Positions 28,830 through 37,599 of a DNA stretch of 40,267 nt are shown here, piece after piece; position 1 is the stretch's first letter; every line of letters begins with the position of its first letter. The translations under genes and the position numbers were made by a program. The notes under the pieces were generated by a model. It saw only the letters and a program-made list of their open reading frames with translations, had not been told where the DNA came from and did no database searches. The stretch comes from a virus, in the IMG/VR virus record IMGVR_UViG_3300042352_001190, positions 77,578 through 117,844 of that record. One strand, written 5' to 3'.

Positions 28830-29211
28830 TGTCTTTTAGAACGGATTGAAATTCCTTATCTGGATCAATTACAGTAAAGTCAAAATCAACCCAACTGTAT
28901 GTAGTTTTTAAGAAATTAATTGAATTTAGAATTCCAGTTGGAGAAAGCTCAGTATTTAAATAAATCAATCTAGAATATTTCTGATTTTTTATTTTTATTA
29001 CTTTATCAATTAATTTAGAAATTTCATAATTTAATAAGAATGCTTGAACTTTATTTGGAATAAAGACTTCTGTTTGAAATTTTTCTTTCATGATCTTATT
29101 AATATTAAGAACATAGTCACTTTTACATTTTTTAGAAAAGTGTTCAACGAACGTTTTATAATCTCTTACAAAAACAATAGTTAATTCTCTGGTTGCAATA
29201 TCTTCTGTCAA
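28810..29211 (-). CDS. Unrecognised protein, 133 aa, at the end of the replication operon
   Basis: This is the last gene of the long minus-strand operon. I do not recognise it. It is rich in Lys, Ile and Phe, with alternating strand and helix segments (ELTIVFVRDYKTFVEHF, SRLIYLNTELSPTG, VDFDFTVIDPDKEF). That suggests a small alpha/beta fold of the Rossmann or receiver sort, without a visible catalytic motif. The start is TTG at 29211; no in-frame ATG exists nearby. Its stop codon is embedded in the shared terminator stem. Nucleotide metabolism genes precede it, but a functional link is not shown. Confidence 0.65.
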   Translation of the reverse strand: MTEDIATRELTIVFVRDYKTFVEHFSKKCKSDYVLNINKIMKEKFQTEVFIPNKVQAFLLNYEISKLIDKVIKIKNQKYSRLIYLNTELSPTGILNSINFLKTTYSWVDFDFTVIDPDKEFQSVLKDIKKGDH

Positions 29212-29228
29212 AATATAGATAACTTTTT

Positions 29229-29675
29229 TTATTCAGAATCTGGAACGATCTGAACTACATCAACCCCTGCCTTTTTTAAGAGATCGAGACCGGCAGAGTC
29301 TCTATATGATTCTGAATAAACTACTCTTTTAATTCCAGCTTGTAGAATTAATTTACTACATTCTCTACAAGGAGACATTGTAACATATAGAGTAGAACCC
29401 TCAGAAGATTGTGTAGATTTTGCAACTTTAGCTAAAGCATTTGATTCAGCATGCAAAACATACCATTTTGTTTCATAATTTAAAAAATTACCCTCTTCAT
29501 CGAATACTGGATTTTCACACTCATTTTCAAAACCAGATGGAGTTCCATTATAACCATCGGCAATAATAGTATTATTCTTTACAAGAAGGGCTCCAACCTT
29601 TTTTCTTCTAGCATTAGATAACTGTCCCCATTCTGAGGCCATTTTCATGTATACAATATCGTATCTAGTTATCAT
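29229..29675 (-). CDS. cd: Deoxycytidylate (dCMP) deaminase
   Basis: This enzyme deaminates dCMP to dUMP, feeding thymidylate synthesis. The zinc site is complete: HAE at H75-A76-E77 and SPCRECSK with C103 and C106. The N-terminal segment SARR-type NARRKKVGALLV and the GYNGTPSGFENECE loop are characteristic of dCMP deaminases and distinguish them from cytidine deaminases. Length 148 aa is somewhat shorter than T4 Cd. The ATG at 29675 overlaps the stop of the upstream thymidylate-synthase-family gene by four bases (ATGA), so the two enzymes are co-translated. Allosteric control by dCTP/dTTP is known for the family but cannot be read here. Confidence 0.92.
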   Translation of the reverse strand: MITRYDIVYMKMASEWGQLSNARRKKVGALLVKNNTIIADGYNGTPSGFENECENPVFDEEGNFLNYETKWYVLHAESNALAKVAKSTQSSEGSTLYVTMSPCRECSKLILQAGIKRVVYSESYRDSAGLDLLKKAGVDVVQIVPDSE

Positions 29676-30550
29676 GCTTCAAATTGATTTACAATCCAAG
29701 TTAATAGATCATCTTTTTCTTGTAAAATTAAAATATCATCTTGACCCTCTTCGATAAATTCAAAAATATCCAAAAACTCTTGTGTTGGATGGCCTGACAT
29801 AGAAACCAGATTTGTCTTAATTGAAGGAAGTCTGCTTGGAACAAACTCTCCTAATAACATACGACTAACTAAATCATAGTGCCTATCATAAATATGATAA
29901 GAATTTGCATGATGAGTATATGTACCTAATTCCAATTCTGGATAAAATTCTCTAAGATGAGCAAGTGCTTGCATTTGAAGTGAACAGAAAAATGCAACAT
30001 CAGTTGGCGTACCCCAAATTGCATCATTAGATCTCATATAAACACTAAAATTTAGCTTATTATGTCTAATATGAAAGATTCCATACATTGTACACACAAA
30101 ATCTTTATTTCCATTATATTGATGCTCTGGTGTATTAAAGTGTAAAATTGCTTGACGGCTATCTTTATCTTTAGCCAAAGACGCAATTGCCCATTCATAT
30201 TGAGTAATTCCGCCTAGTGATTTAGGTTTAAAGATTAGATTGCCATATGCAGAATTTGCAGTTCCATTGGGATTTTGGATTTGTTCCCAAAATTTTGCAT
30301 ATTTTGAAATAAATGCTACATCATTACGACCAGCATAATACCATAAAAATTCAGCTGCAATATATTTAGTCTGGGTAGATCTAGACATATTTGTATACAT
30401 GCACTGGCTTGGGTCAGTTATTTCAAGAGAAACATTTAATAATTCTCTACTAGTCGTTCCTCGTGTTTCGCACAAGTCACCGTTATCCATTAAATCAATT
30501 AATGACTTTTGATAAGCTTCCGCAAATGATGTTCCTTTGTAAGTATGCAT
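29672..30550 (-). CDS. Thymidylate synthase-family enzyme, likely dCMP hydroxymethylase type (gp42-like)
   Basis: The fold family is clear: catalytic Cys153 in KDFVCTMYG, phosphate-binding R173-S174 in YMRSNDAIWG, D176, and HANSYHIYDRH near the C-terminus. Position 184 in GTPTDVAFF is Asp. Thymidylate synthases have Asn here (LGLPFNIASY), whereas T4 dCMP hydroxymethylase gp42 has Asp (FGFRNDYAW). Cys-to-Asp spacing is 31 residues in both. The T4 gp42 text DFMCT and MRSNDVVFG is also closer than bacterial ThyA. A dCMP-directed methyl or hydroxymethyl transfer is therefore favoured, implying modified cytosine in the phage DNA. Length 292 exceeds gp42 (246). A dUMP-specific synthase is the alternative, since it is coupled to dCMP deaminase. 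Confidence 0.8.
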   Translation of the reverse strand: MHTYKGTSFAEAYQKSLIDLMDNGDLCETRGTTSRELLNVSLEITDPSQCMYTNMSRSTQTKYIAAEFLWYYAGRNDVAFISKYAKFWEQIQNPNGTANSAYGNLIFKPKSLGGITQYEWAIASLAKDKDSRQAILHFNTPEHQYNGNKDFVCTMYGIFHIRHNKLNFSVYMRSNDAIWGTPTDVAFFCSLQMQALAHLREFYPELELGTYTHHANSYHIYDRHYDLVSRMLLGEFVPSRLPSIKTNLVSMSGHPTQEFLDIFEFIEEGQDDILILQEKDDLLTWIVNQFEA

Positions 30551-30559
30551 AGTTCTATA

Positions 30560-32224
30560 TTAATTTACTCTTATATCAGAAAAATGGTCTTTGTTTTCGA
30601 CAAATAACTTAATATCGAAAAACTCTTCTGGTAATGGATCATGGGAGATCACAAATACTGTCATGTTATGCTTTTTAGCAAATGTTTTTAATAAATCAAC
30701 TACTTTGTAAATACTTACAGAATCTAGAGAAGAAAAGATCTCATCTAAGAAGAGTAGATTAATTTTATTATTTTTCATTTTAATTAATTCCAATATACAT
30801 AAAAGAACAATTAGATTCATTTTCTTTTGTTCGCCAGCTGATAGAGATTCTGGTGAAATCTGCATACCAAGGTGAGTAATAATTGGATTAAATTCAAGAT
30901 CAAACTCAAATGCAAATTTAAACTCAAGCAATTTAGAAGTTCTTAAAATATTCTTATTAAGAAGTGGAATAATTTGATTCATTAGGATTCGTTTCATTCC
31001 ATTATCAGAAAGAATTACTTCAAGCTCCTGATTAACTGATAGTTCCTTTTCTAGATCTCCAATTTCAGTTTTGGTTGTTTCAATTTCTTCATTTAACTGA
31101 TCAATAATTTTTTGAAGATATTGTGTCTGTTTTTCTGAATCTTGAGATTGAGTTAGCGAATCAAGTTCTCTTTTTGCTGAATCTATTGCTGATGATAATT
31201 TAGCATGATCATTTCTAAATTTTTCTTGAGATGATTCAAGTTCTCTAGAGCTAGATTCGATTTCAGCAATCTTAGTTGCAATTGGGGAAAGATCTTCTTG
31301 AAAGCGCGATCGATTTTCCTCTAATTGCTGTTTAATTCCTGCATGTACAGTATCGGTAAGATCACTTAAACAGTGCGGGCATTTATTCTTTGCATAGATT
31401 GCTAGTTTCTTATCGATTTCTGCAATATTAAAGGTGCAAGACGATTTAGATTCCCTAGCAGTTTTTAATTCATTTTTAGCAGAGTCTAATTTTGTTTTAA
31501 GATCAGCATACGAAACCTTAACCTCATCCTGTTTAGTTTTGGCTCTAGTTAAGATATCAGTTAATTGAATAATTCGATTTTCCTTTTCTTGAGTTAAGTC
31601 TTCTTGTAAATTAGATAACTGTTGTACTGACTGTTCTAATAAATGTTGATTTTTAGTAAGAGCAGTTTGGCTAGCCGTCTGTTTTCCTCTAACTGTTTTG
31701 GCATCTTCCTTAACCAATTGATTCATATCATTAACTAAGTCTAAACCAAAAATCTTATCAATAATTTTACGCTTGTCGGCTGGGCTCAGCTTAACAAAAC
31801 TTTTAAAATCATTTACAGAAAGAGAAATTGTATTAGAAAAAACGTTAAATGGAATTTTAACTAGTTCTTCTTCAATAAATTCATCAACTCGTCTTTTATC
31901 TGGTAAATTATAATCATTGCCATTAATTAATATCTTAGAAAAGTTAGGTTCAATACCTCTTTCTATTTCAACTTCATCTCCATTGTTTGCAACAAATTTT
32001 ACTGAAGTATAAGCATTCTTATTAATTCGATTAGGTATCTCTTTGATTTTCCTAATACCAGATTTTCCATAGATTGATACAGTTAGGGCATCTGATATAC
32101 TAGACTTACCCGATCCATTTGTACCCTGGACTAAAATTAAATTTGGATCATCTGAAAATTTAAAAGTCTGAACCTTATTTCCATATGAGCAAATATTCTT
32201 AAATGCAAATTCCTTTATTTTCAT
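30560..32224 (-). CDS. 46: Recombination exonuclease subunit gp46 (Rad50-like)
   Basis: gp46 is the SMC/Rad50-type ATPase of the gp46-gp47 complex, which resects DNA ends for recombination-dependent replication. Seen here are Walker A GTNGSGKSS (34-42), a Q-loop region, two coiled-coil arms, and a zinc-hook CPHC within NKCPHCLSDL at the arm tip. Signature LSAGEQKKMNL and Walker B LLFLDEIFSSLD follow near the C-terminus. Length is 554 aa, against about 560 in T4. Its ATG overlaps the stop of the SET-like gene (ATGA), and gp47 is just upstream of that gene. A TCATGG-type D-loop His is present (VISHDPLP). The function is secure. Confidence 0.95.
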   Translation of the reverse strand: MKIKEFAFKNICSYGNKVQTFKFSDDPNLILVQGTNGSGKSSISDALTVSIYGKSGIRKIKEIPNRINKNAYTSVKFVANNGDEVEIERGIEPNFSKILINGNDYNLPDKRRVDEFIEEELVKIPFNVFSNTISLSVNDFKSFVKLSPADKRKIIDKIFGLDLVNDMNQLVKEDAKTVRGKQTASQTALTKNQHLLEQSVQQLSNLQEDLTQEKENRIIQLTDILTRAKTKQDEVKVSYADLKTKLDSAKNELKTARESKSSCTFNIAEIDKKLAIYAKNKCPHCLSDLTDTVHAGIKQQLEENRSRFQEDLSPIATKIAEIESSSRELESSQEKFRNDHAKLSSAIDSAKRELDSLTQSQDSEKQTQYLQKIIDQLNEEIETTKTEIGDLEKELSVNQELEVILSDNGMKRILMNQIIPLLNKNILRTSKLLEFKFAFEFDLEFNPIITHLGMQISPESLSAGEQKKMNLIVLLCILELIKMKNNKINLLFLDEIFSSLDSVSIYKVVDLLKTFAKKHNMTVFVISHDPLPEEFFDIKLFVENKDHFSDIRVN

Positions 32225-32730
32225 TCTTCTTTAGGTTTAGGTAAGTTAATTATTTGATCTGGTAAAATTTCAGTCGTTGCAACCACTTGCCAAGTTTTTA
32301 TAGATTCATTCCATTCAACATCGGCATTTGGAAAGTCTGCTACTGTATACAGAGAAACAAACCCAGTCAAAAAGTCCATCCAATGGAACTCATTTAATTT
32401 TCCAATAACTTCTTCACTTTGAGTAAGATTTTCTAAATCTTCTTGAGAAACAAGTTCACCCGACTCTAAAAGTTCTTTTCTTTTAGCAGAGACTATTTCC
32501 TCTAATGTAGAGTTTAGTTTTTGAATTTTTACTGGATTGGGTTTAAGACAGTTTGCAAATGCACGAGATATTTTAAATATCATTGCACCCTCTACTAGAT
32601 TTACGTCATGGGCACAAACTGTTTCAATCGGTTCCCCTTGAAGAATTCGACTTGTTGCAATCGCACGAGGAAAACCGTCGGTTGTATTTAGTTCAAATTT
32701 AACCTTATTTGAAAGTCCTATATTAAGCAT
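32221..32730 (-). CDS. Possible SET-domain-like protein between genes 47 and 46
   Basis: The sequence has the outline of a SET lysine methyltransferase core. An opening GFPRAIATSRILQGEPIETV resembles the G-x-G ... I-x-x-G-E-x-I entry. Near the end, SLYTVADFPNADVEW is in the place of the L-x-N-H-S-x-x-P-N motif, followed by TWQVVATTEILPDQIINL. The catalytic-type N-H-S is not preserved, so the protein may be inactive or only share the fold. I chose ATG 32730, which overlaps the gp47 stop; a longer ATG start at 32766 would overlap gp47 by 44 bases. Lying between 47 and 46 suggests a link to the nuclease complex. The fold is tentative. Confidence 0.5.
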   Translation of the reverse strand: MLNIGLSNKVKFELNTTDGFPRAIATSRILQGEPIETVCAHDVNLVEGAMIFKISRAFANCLKPNPVKIQKLNSTLEEIVSAKRKELLESGELVSQEDLENLTQSEEVIGKLNEFHWMDFLTGFVSLYTVADFPNADVEWNESIKTWQVVATTEILPDQIINLPKPKEE

Positions 32731-33844
32731 AATCTTTCTCTTGTTTTGCTCTCTCCTGTATTTCAAAGAATTTAGTAACTAGATCCTTTTTCATACTTTG
32801 AGTGTATTGTTTTGAATTTAAATATGTTTTAAAGATCTCAAATGCATCAAATTTATCTGAACTTGATAGATCTAGAGAAATTTCAGTTGGTGTAGTATCA
32901 GACGAATCGCTAGTGTATGTAAAAAATTCAACCTTTCTATACTTAACTTGTTCTAAAACAGTTAAGAACTGGCTGATTGGAATCTTATTGGATAGATTAA
33001 TTTCAATCATAACATCAACAAAATTATTAGTCAAAAGAGAAGTTAACTGATTAAGATTCATATCTAATAATTCGCAGATATCGTATTTGACATAATTTGG
33101 TGATGTCTGGTTCTCTATAAAGGTTTCTTTAAAGTTATCTTTAGCATCTATTATGTAATAACCCTTAGTGTTCCCACGATCACCCCTGTCCATCTGGTAA
33201 GGAGTTCCAGTATACAATATATTATCTTGTTCTTGCCTATGATGGATGTGACCAGAGTAAACCCTATCATACTGGGATAGTGCAGTAATCTCTAATCCAT
33301 GCTCAACTTTAGTCCATCTATTAAACTTAAGGCCTTTAATATCTGCATGGCAAACAATACGCTTACACATACCTGCATAATCTGCAACATAACTACCTAA
33401 AGTTTTGGTGTCTTCAACCCAAGGAAGCATTAACCAATTTTCAGTATCGTTTATAGTTAAGATTTCTGGGCTCTCAAACACATGAATATTTTCAGAAAGG
33501 TGTTTTAGGTGTCTAACTGAATTAACTTGGTTAGAATCTTTATAATAAACATCATGGTTTCCTAAAATAATGAAAATACCTCTTTTAAATACCTTAGAAA
33601 GTTTTTCAAAAATTTCCATTGAATCGTTTTGAATACGAACATTAATAGATTCTCTGGAATGAAAAATATCTCCTTCTAAAATAAGGATATCTGTTTCTGG
33701 ATTAAACCCATTTTCTTGAGCAGTCTTAGGCAAAACCTCCAAAAGAAATTCTTTTTGGATATCTGCCCACTCTACTGAATTATTTCTAATTCCTAAGTGT
33801 AAATCTCCTACTAAAAATATTTTGTTTATATTGTTTAACTTCAT
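32723..33844 (-). CDS. 47: Recombination nuclease subunit gp47 (Mre11-like)
   Basis: gp47 is the metallophosphoesterase nuclease partner of gp46. The five phosphoesterase motifs are visible: VGDLHLG (D14, H16), LEGDIFH, ILGNHDVYY, VCHADIKG, and YSGHIHHRQ. The order and spacing match Mre11/SbcD. Length 373 aa compares with about 339 in T4. The C-terminal 100 residues should carry the gp46-binding region. ATG 33844 overlaps the stop of the preceding gene (TAATG), and its own stop overlaps the next start, so the 47 / SET-like / 46 trio is translationally coupled. Confidence 0.94.
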   Translation of the reverse strand: MKLNNINKIFLVGDLHLGIRNNSVEWADIQKEFLLEVLPKTAQENGFNPETDILILEGDIFHSRESINVRIQNDSMEIFEKLSKVFKRGIFIILGNHDVYYKDSNQVNSVRHLKHLSENIHVFESPEILTINDTENWLMLPWVEDTKTLGSYVADYAGMCKRIVCHADIKGLKFNRWTKVEHGLEITALSQYDRVYSGHIHHRQEQDNILYTGTPYQMDRGDRGNTKGYYIIDAKDNFKETFIENQTSPNYVKYDICELLDMNLNQLTSLLTNNFVDVMIEINLSNKIPISQFLTVLEQVKYRKVEFFTYTSDSSDTTPTEISLDLSSSDKFDAFEIFKTYLNSKQYTQSMKKDLVTKFFEIQERAKQEKDYA

Positions 33845-34515
33845 TAAAATAGTTTTTTAAATCGAACCTTACCGTCTAGTATTCCAAATTTATTATTAAG
33901 TTCTAATAGGAGAACTTCTTTGTGCTCATATTCAAGAGATTCAAATAATCTTTTAAAATCCATTTGAGAAATCATTGAAACAAAATCTAATACATCAATT
34001 GGTCCAATAAACGTAGTTTTATTATTTTCTCTAACTAGAGTACATAATCTAGAAAAAGCAAGATTGATTTCAGGTTTTGTAAACTTTCTGCCCTCAAGTG
34101 AAATTCCCATTAGGTTAATTAGAACTTCATCATTATTTGCAATAGTATTTAGATCCCTTTCAATAATAACTTTATCCATGTACTTATCATATGAAGCCCC
34201 ATCTAATAGGTGGCTATCAGTATGACCAGGATCCAACCGAATTCCAGTGTTATGATACATTTCATCGCTTAAACCCTCTCCACTATTCCAAGAGTTATTA
34301 AAGATCTTATCTTCTCTCTTTAGTTTTAAGTGTTGTTGGTATCGAGCCTCATCTTCATCATCAATTGACTCTTGATCGATATGACCAAGCTCATCAGAAT
34401 CTTCATCATCTCCTTCAACTTGATCCAATCCATCAAAATCATCTCCATCTAAAGCTGACCACTCATCGCCTTCGTTGATGAATAGATCCTCTTCTTTAGT
34501 TTTTTTCTTCCACAT
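33844..34515 (-). CDS. Unrecognised acidic protein between gp41 and gp47 genes, 223 aa
   Basis: The N-terminal 75 residues are extremely acidic and low-complexity (ALDGDDFDGLDQVEGDDEDS), probably disordered. Residues 100-223 form a helical domain (YMDKVIIERDLNTIANNDEV, KPEINLAFSRLCTLVREN, DVLDFVSMISQMDFKRLF). Such an acidic tail plus folded domain is reminiscent of replication accessory or single-strand-binding-interaction proteins, but I find no motif. It starts at ATG 34515, 15 bases after the helicase stop, and its stop overlaps gp47. The context implies a role in replication or recombination. Confidence 0.68.
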   Translation of the reverse strand: MWKKKTKEEDLFINEGDEWSALDGDDFDGLDQVEGDDEDSDELGHIDQESIDDEDEARYQQHLKLKREDKIFNNSWNSGEGLSDEMYHNTGIRLDPGHTDSHLLDGASYDKYMDKVIIERDLNTIANNDEVLINLMGISLEGRKFTKPEINLAFSRLCTLVRENNKTTFIGPIDVLDFVSMISQMDFKRLFESLEYEHKEVLLLELNNKFGILDGKVRFKKLF

Positions 34516-34530
34516 AGTATTGTAGTTTTT

Positions 34531-36018
34531 TTATAAATCTCCTAAAATATCTTCATGTTCACCAAACGTTTTGATACTAGGAGCAACTGTCAACTGTGGT
34601 TTAACTTGGACATTTGCATATTGTTGACGCAAATCATCTTCAATTGAAGAAATATCGTCGTCATCAGAGTAGTATTCGCTTGCTGGATCAGTTTCTTCTA
34701 CAAGTCTAGAAAAATCATAGAACATTCGATACATTTTAAAGCTTTCTGTGTAGCCTTCATCACGGTTAGCAATAACCTTGATTTTAATTCTTTTTTCCAT
34801 TGGACCTCTCATCAATCCATAGAGAGAGTCAACTGTGTGAACCAGACCAAATGATTCAGCAATATCTGACATTCCAATATCTTGATCATCAACCGCATCA
34901 CGTTTAATTTGGGTTGCAGTAATAATAGTCCATTCATTTCGTTGAGCAACTGCACGCAATTCTTCAGAAATTACTTTAATCTTTTCATAAGTATTTCCTT
35001 GCTCACGCATAGGTCTCATCAAGTTAATATAGTCAACCACTACAACTTGTAATCGTTTGCCTGTACTCTCTTGAACTTTTAAGAAATAGTTTTCGATATC
35101 AACTGCAGTTGCACTACCTGTTGCAAACTCCTTAACCCAAAGTTCTCCTGGCTGAGATCCACTTTGCTTAAACTGTTCGATCTTTGCTTCAATTAATTGA
35201 GTTCGATCAGTTGAGGTAATTTCATTGTATTGATTATATGGGATATTTAAGATGTTTGATCCTAAACGTTTCATGTATTTAGTATCAGCTAATTCAAGTG
35301 TTGCAACGCCAGTTTGACAACCTGACATAAATGCTCGAGCTGCAATATTTGAAAGAACCATCGACTTACCTACTTTAGGACGACCTTGGAAAACAACTAA
35401 TGTTTTTGGGTTCCATCCACCGCCTAGGGTTTTATCAAAGAATGGAAATCCAGTTGGAGTACCAGTTTTAGAAACCTGAACGTGATCGACTGCATTAAAG
35501 AAGTTTAGACCTGATTCAGCATTACTAAAAGATACATTTAGGTTTGTATTTAATTTAGTTCTTACCTGATCCGTAATAATATTAACGTTCTCTGGACTAA
35601 TTTCAGTAGTCTTTAAGAAAGATAAAATATCAATAATTGAAGAGTTAAGATTCTTAATTAAGATAAAAGACTTTGTGTATTTAGTTAAAAACTCGTAATT
35701 GTATTCTCCTAGATTTACACCAAGCAAAGTATTAAAACTATCATCTGAAATTTCATAACCAGTTAAGTTAAGCATCTCACGAATTTCAGTTTTAGATGGA
35801 ACTTTATGATATTCCTTATAGTAGTTTTTTACAACTTTAAAGATATTACCAAGATCATCGTTATTAAAGTATTGAGTCTTCATTTTAGGAATTACTTCCC
35901 TTATGTCTAGCGCCTCCACATTCTTTGGACGAATCAGGGTCTCATTATTATCATCCATTAGAATAAAGTTAAGAATAACTTTCTCTAGTAACTCAATGTT
36001 TTCTTTAAAGTCTATCAT
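34531..36018 (-). CDS. 41: Replicative DNA helicase (gp41/DnaB-like)
   Basis: This is the hexameric 5'-3' helicase at the replication fork. Walker A is GRPKVGKS (212-219), after TLVVFQ. Walker B is VVVDYINLM. The RecA-type core continues with an Arg/Gln element (ITATQIKRDAVDDQDIGMSD) matching DnaB motif 4 (QLSR-like), then KIKVIANRDEG. The N-terminal 190 residues are helical, as in gp41/DnaB N-domains. Length 495 aa is near T4 gp41 (475). The C-terminal 50 residues are acidic and probably flexible. The downstream neighbour is the acidic 223-residue protein. Partners such as the gp61 primase are not seen in the window. Confidence 0.93.
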   Translation of the reverse strand: MIDFKENIELLEKVILNFILMDDNNETLIRPKNVEALDIREVIPKMKTQYFNNDDLGNIFKVVKNYYKEYHKVPSKTEIREMLNLTGYEISDDSFNTLLGVNLGEYNYEFLTKYTKSFILIKNLNSSIIDILSFLKTTEISPENVNIITDQVRTKLNTNLNVSFSNAESGLNFFNAVDHVQVSKTGTPTGFPFFDKTLGGGWNPKTLVVFQGRPKVGKSMVLSNIAARAFMSGCQTGVATLELADTKYMKRLGSNILNIPYNQYNEITSTDRTQLIEAKIEQFKQSGSQPGELWVKEFATGSATAVDIENYFLKVQESTGKRLQVVVVDYINLMRPMREQGNTYEKIKVISEELRAVAQRNEWTIITATQIKRDAVDDQDIGMSDIAESFGLVHTVDSLYGLMRGPMEKRIKIKVIANRDEGYTESFKMYRMFYDFSRLVEETDPASEYYSDDDDISSIEDDLRQQYANVQVKPQLTVAPSIKTFGEHEDILGDL

Positions 36019-36023
36019 ATTTT

Positions 36024-36368
36024 TTAGTTATACAGTTCGTTAAATACTGCTTGGTTAATATACAAAAATTCTCCTTTTTTAAGCAGAGTTTCTGCATCCA
36101 TTAATTTTTTAATTACAATTCTGAGTTTATCCTTAAATCCAGGAGTTACCTCATTTTCATTAAATACGTACTTAAGAGTTTTTGCAGAAAATTTCAATTC
36201 AGAAGGATTAAATTCTTTATTTTTTATTTCGCAAACCTTAATAATATATTGAATAATATCAACTACGAAATCGGTTTCCGTAGGATAACTTGGTAGCACC
36301 CTATGTAAACCTAATTCGTACTTAATTGGTAACTCTGGCTTAAGTTTATAATTAATCTTCTGATCCAT
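36024..36368 (-). CDS. Small unrecognised protein between uvsX and gene 41, 114 aa
   Basis: The protein is helical and basic with a winged-helix-like feel: helices LPSYPTETDFVVDIIQYIIK and VTPGFKDKLRIVIKKLMDAE, then a short wing KKGEFLYINQAVF. ATG 36368 overlaps the last 17 bases of uvsX; a TTG one codon earlier is less likely. It lies five bases before the gp41 helicase gene, so it could be a helicase or recombinase accessory (loader-like) protein. It does not resemble T4 gp59 in length or sequence as far as I can tell. Confidence 0.65.
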   Translation of the reverse strand: MDQKINYKLKPELPIKYELGLHRVLPSYPTETDFVVDIIQYIIKVCEIKNKEFNPSELKFSAKTLKYVFNENEVTPGFKDKLRIVIKKLMDAETLLKKGEFLYINQAVFNELYN

Positions 36369-37545
36369 CAAATTCAGTCATTTCGTTTAATTCATCTGTT
36401 TCCATATCATCAATACCATCCTGAGTTTCAGGGAACTTAAAGGTCGGTTTGATAATTTTTTCATCCAATTCTTTTAGGACCTCATCAGTAAAGAGTCTTG
36501 ATGAGAAGAATTCCTTAACTGGAACAGCATCACCGTTATGACGAACGATATAAGATTTGCCGAGCTTTTTAGGATAGAAATAAACCTGCTCTCCATTTAA
36601 CTGAAATGGCGATAGTATTTCCTGCTCGTCAGCTTTCATTTTTTCAAATTCCTTTTGTGTTACAATAACACCACGACCAACTCCGCAAGTTTCCCAACTT
36701 ACATATTGTTCCAATCCAACAAATGGATTCATACCTTTATGGAATGAAATATGGAATTCAATATCAAGAGGGCGAGCTAAACGATTCTTTTTGGTTTTAC
36801 TACGAACAATAATACCAGTAGTCGTTTTGTTTTCATCACGAAGAGTTCCTTTGCTTAACATTAAGATAATTGAAGCAGAGAATTCTGGACCACCTCCACC
36901 TGACATTCCTTTTGGAGTGTATTGGTCCATTGATGCATAGGTGTGGTTTGTAAAAATAAATGGAACTTTGTGATTTGAAAGGTCTAGCGTTAGAGATTTA
37001 AATAAGGATCTCATCTCTTTTGCACGAAGACCCATATCCGCTGCATTTTTACCCTTGTCCATGTCAGTTTTACTTTTATCAGTATCTAACATTCCAACAG
37101 AGTCAACGAATAGTGCAATTTTAAGACCTGGATTTTCTTTGATTGTATCAATTAGGTCATTAACGAAGAATTTTACTTCACTAATAAGACCCATACGCAA
37201 GTACTTAAGTTTAGTTAAGTCTACACCAAATTTTACATAGTCTGAAGAGTCAATTGCACCCTCAGTATCAATGTAAAATACCATGTAATCTTTTTTCTGT
37301 AACTCACGAACAGCGTTTAAACATAAGAAGGTTTTACCTGCTCCTGAATCTCCAGCGATTCCAATACTTCTTGTGTTTGGATATCCACCAAATAGAGAGC
37401 CTGACATTTGGGCGTTTAGTAGATAATTTCCGGTTGGAATATACTCCTCAATATCGGAGAAGCCACGAATTTCAATTTTAGATTTTACTTTCTTTTCAAG
37501 TAAATCATTAAACTTTGCGAATGCATCTAATGTAGATTTTGCCAT
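36352..37545 (-). CDS. uvsX: RecA-like recombinase UvsX
   Basis: UvsX forms filaments on single-stranded DNA and performs strand invasion. Walker A is GDSGAGKT (65-72), preceded by RSIGIA. The catalytic Glu region is VFYIDTEGAID, and Walker B is IALFVDSVGML. The FTNHTYASM block matches RecA motif 3 (TNQ-type). Length 397 aa is close to T4 UvsX (391). The acidic C-terminus (MTEFDGSED) is common in phage recombinases. In the leader, AAAGGA appears about 12 bases before ATG 37545, one of the few ribosome-site-like sequences seen. It is part of the operon running from 43A to the terminator. Confidence 0.94.
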   Translation of the reverse strand: MAKSTLDAFAKFNDLLEKKVKSKIEIRGFSDIEEYIPTGNYLLNAQMSGSLFGGYPNTRSIGIAGDSGAGKTFLCLNAVRELQKKDYMVFYIDTEGAIDSSDYVKFGVDLTKLKYLRMGLISEVKFFVNDLIDTIKENPGLKIALFVDSVGMLDTDKSKTDMDKGKNAADMGLRAKEMRSLFKSLTLDLSNHKVPFIFTNHTYASMDQYTPKGMSGGGGPEFSASIILMLSKGTLRDENKTTTGIIVRSKTKKNRLARPLDIEFHISFHKGMNPFVGLEQYVSWETCGVGRGVIVTQKEFEKMKADEQEILSPFQLNGEQVYFYPKKLGKSYIVRHNGDAVPVKEFFSSRLFTDEVLKELDEKIIKPTFKFPETQDGIDDMETDELNEMTEFDGSED

Positions 37546-37599
37546 AAATATTTAATCCTTTTGTTATACCCTCTTTTACACAGCAGGGGATAAAGGATC

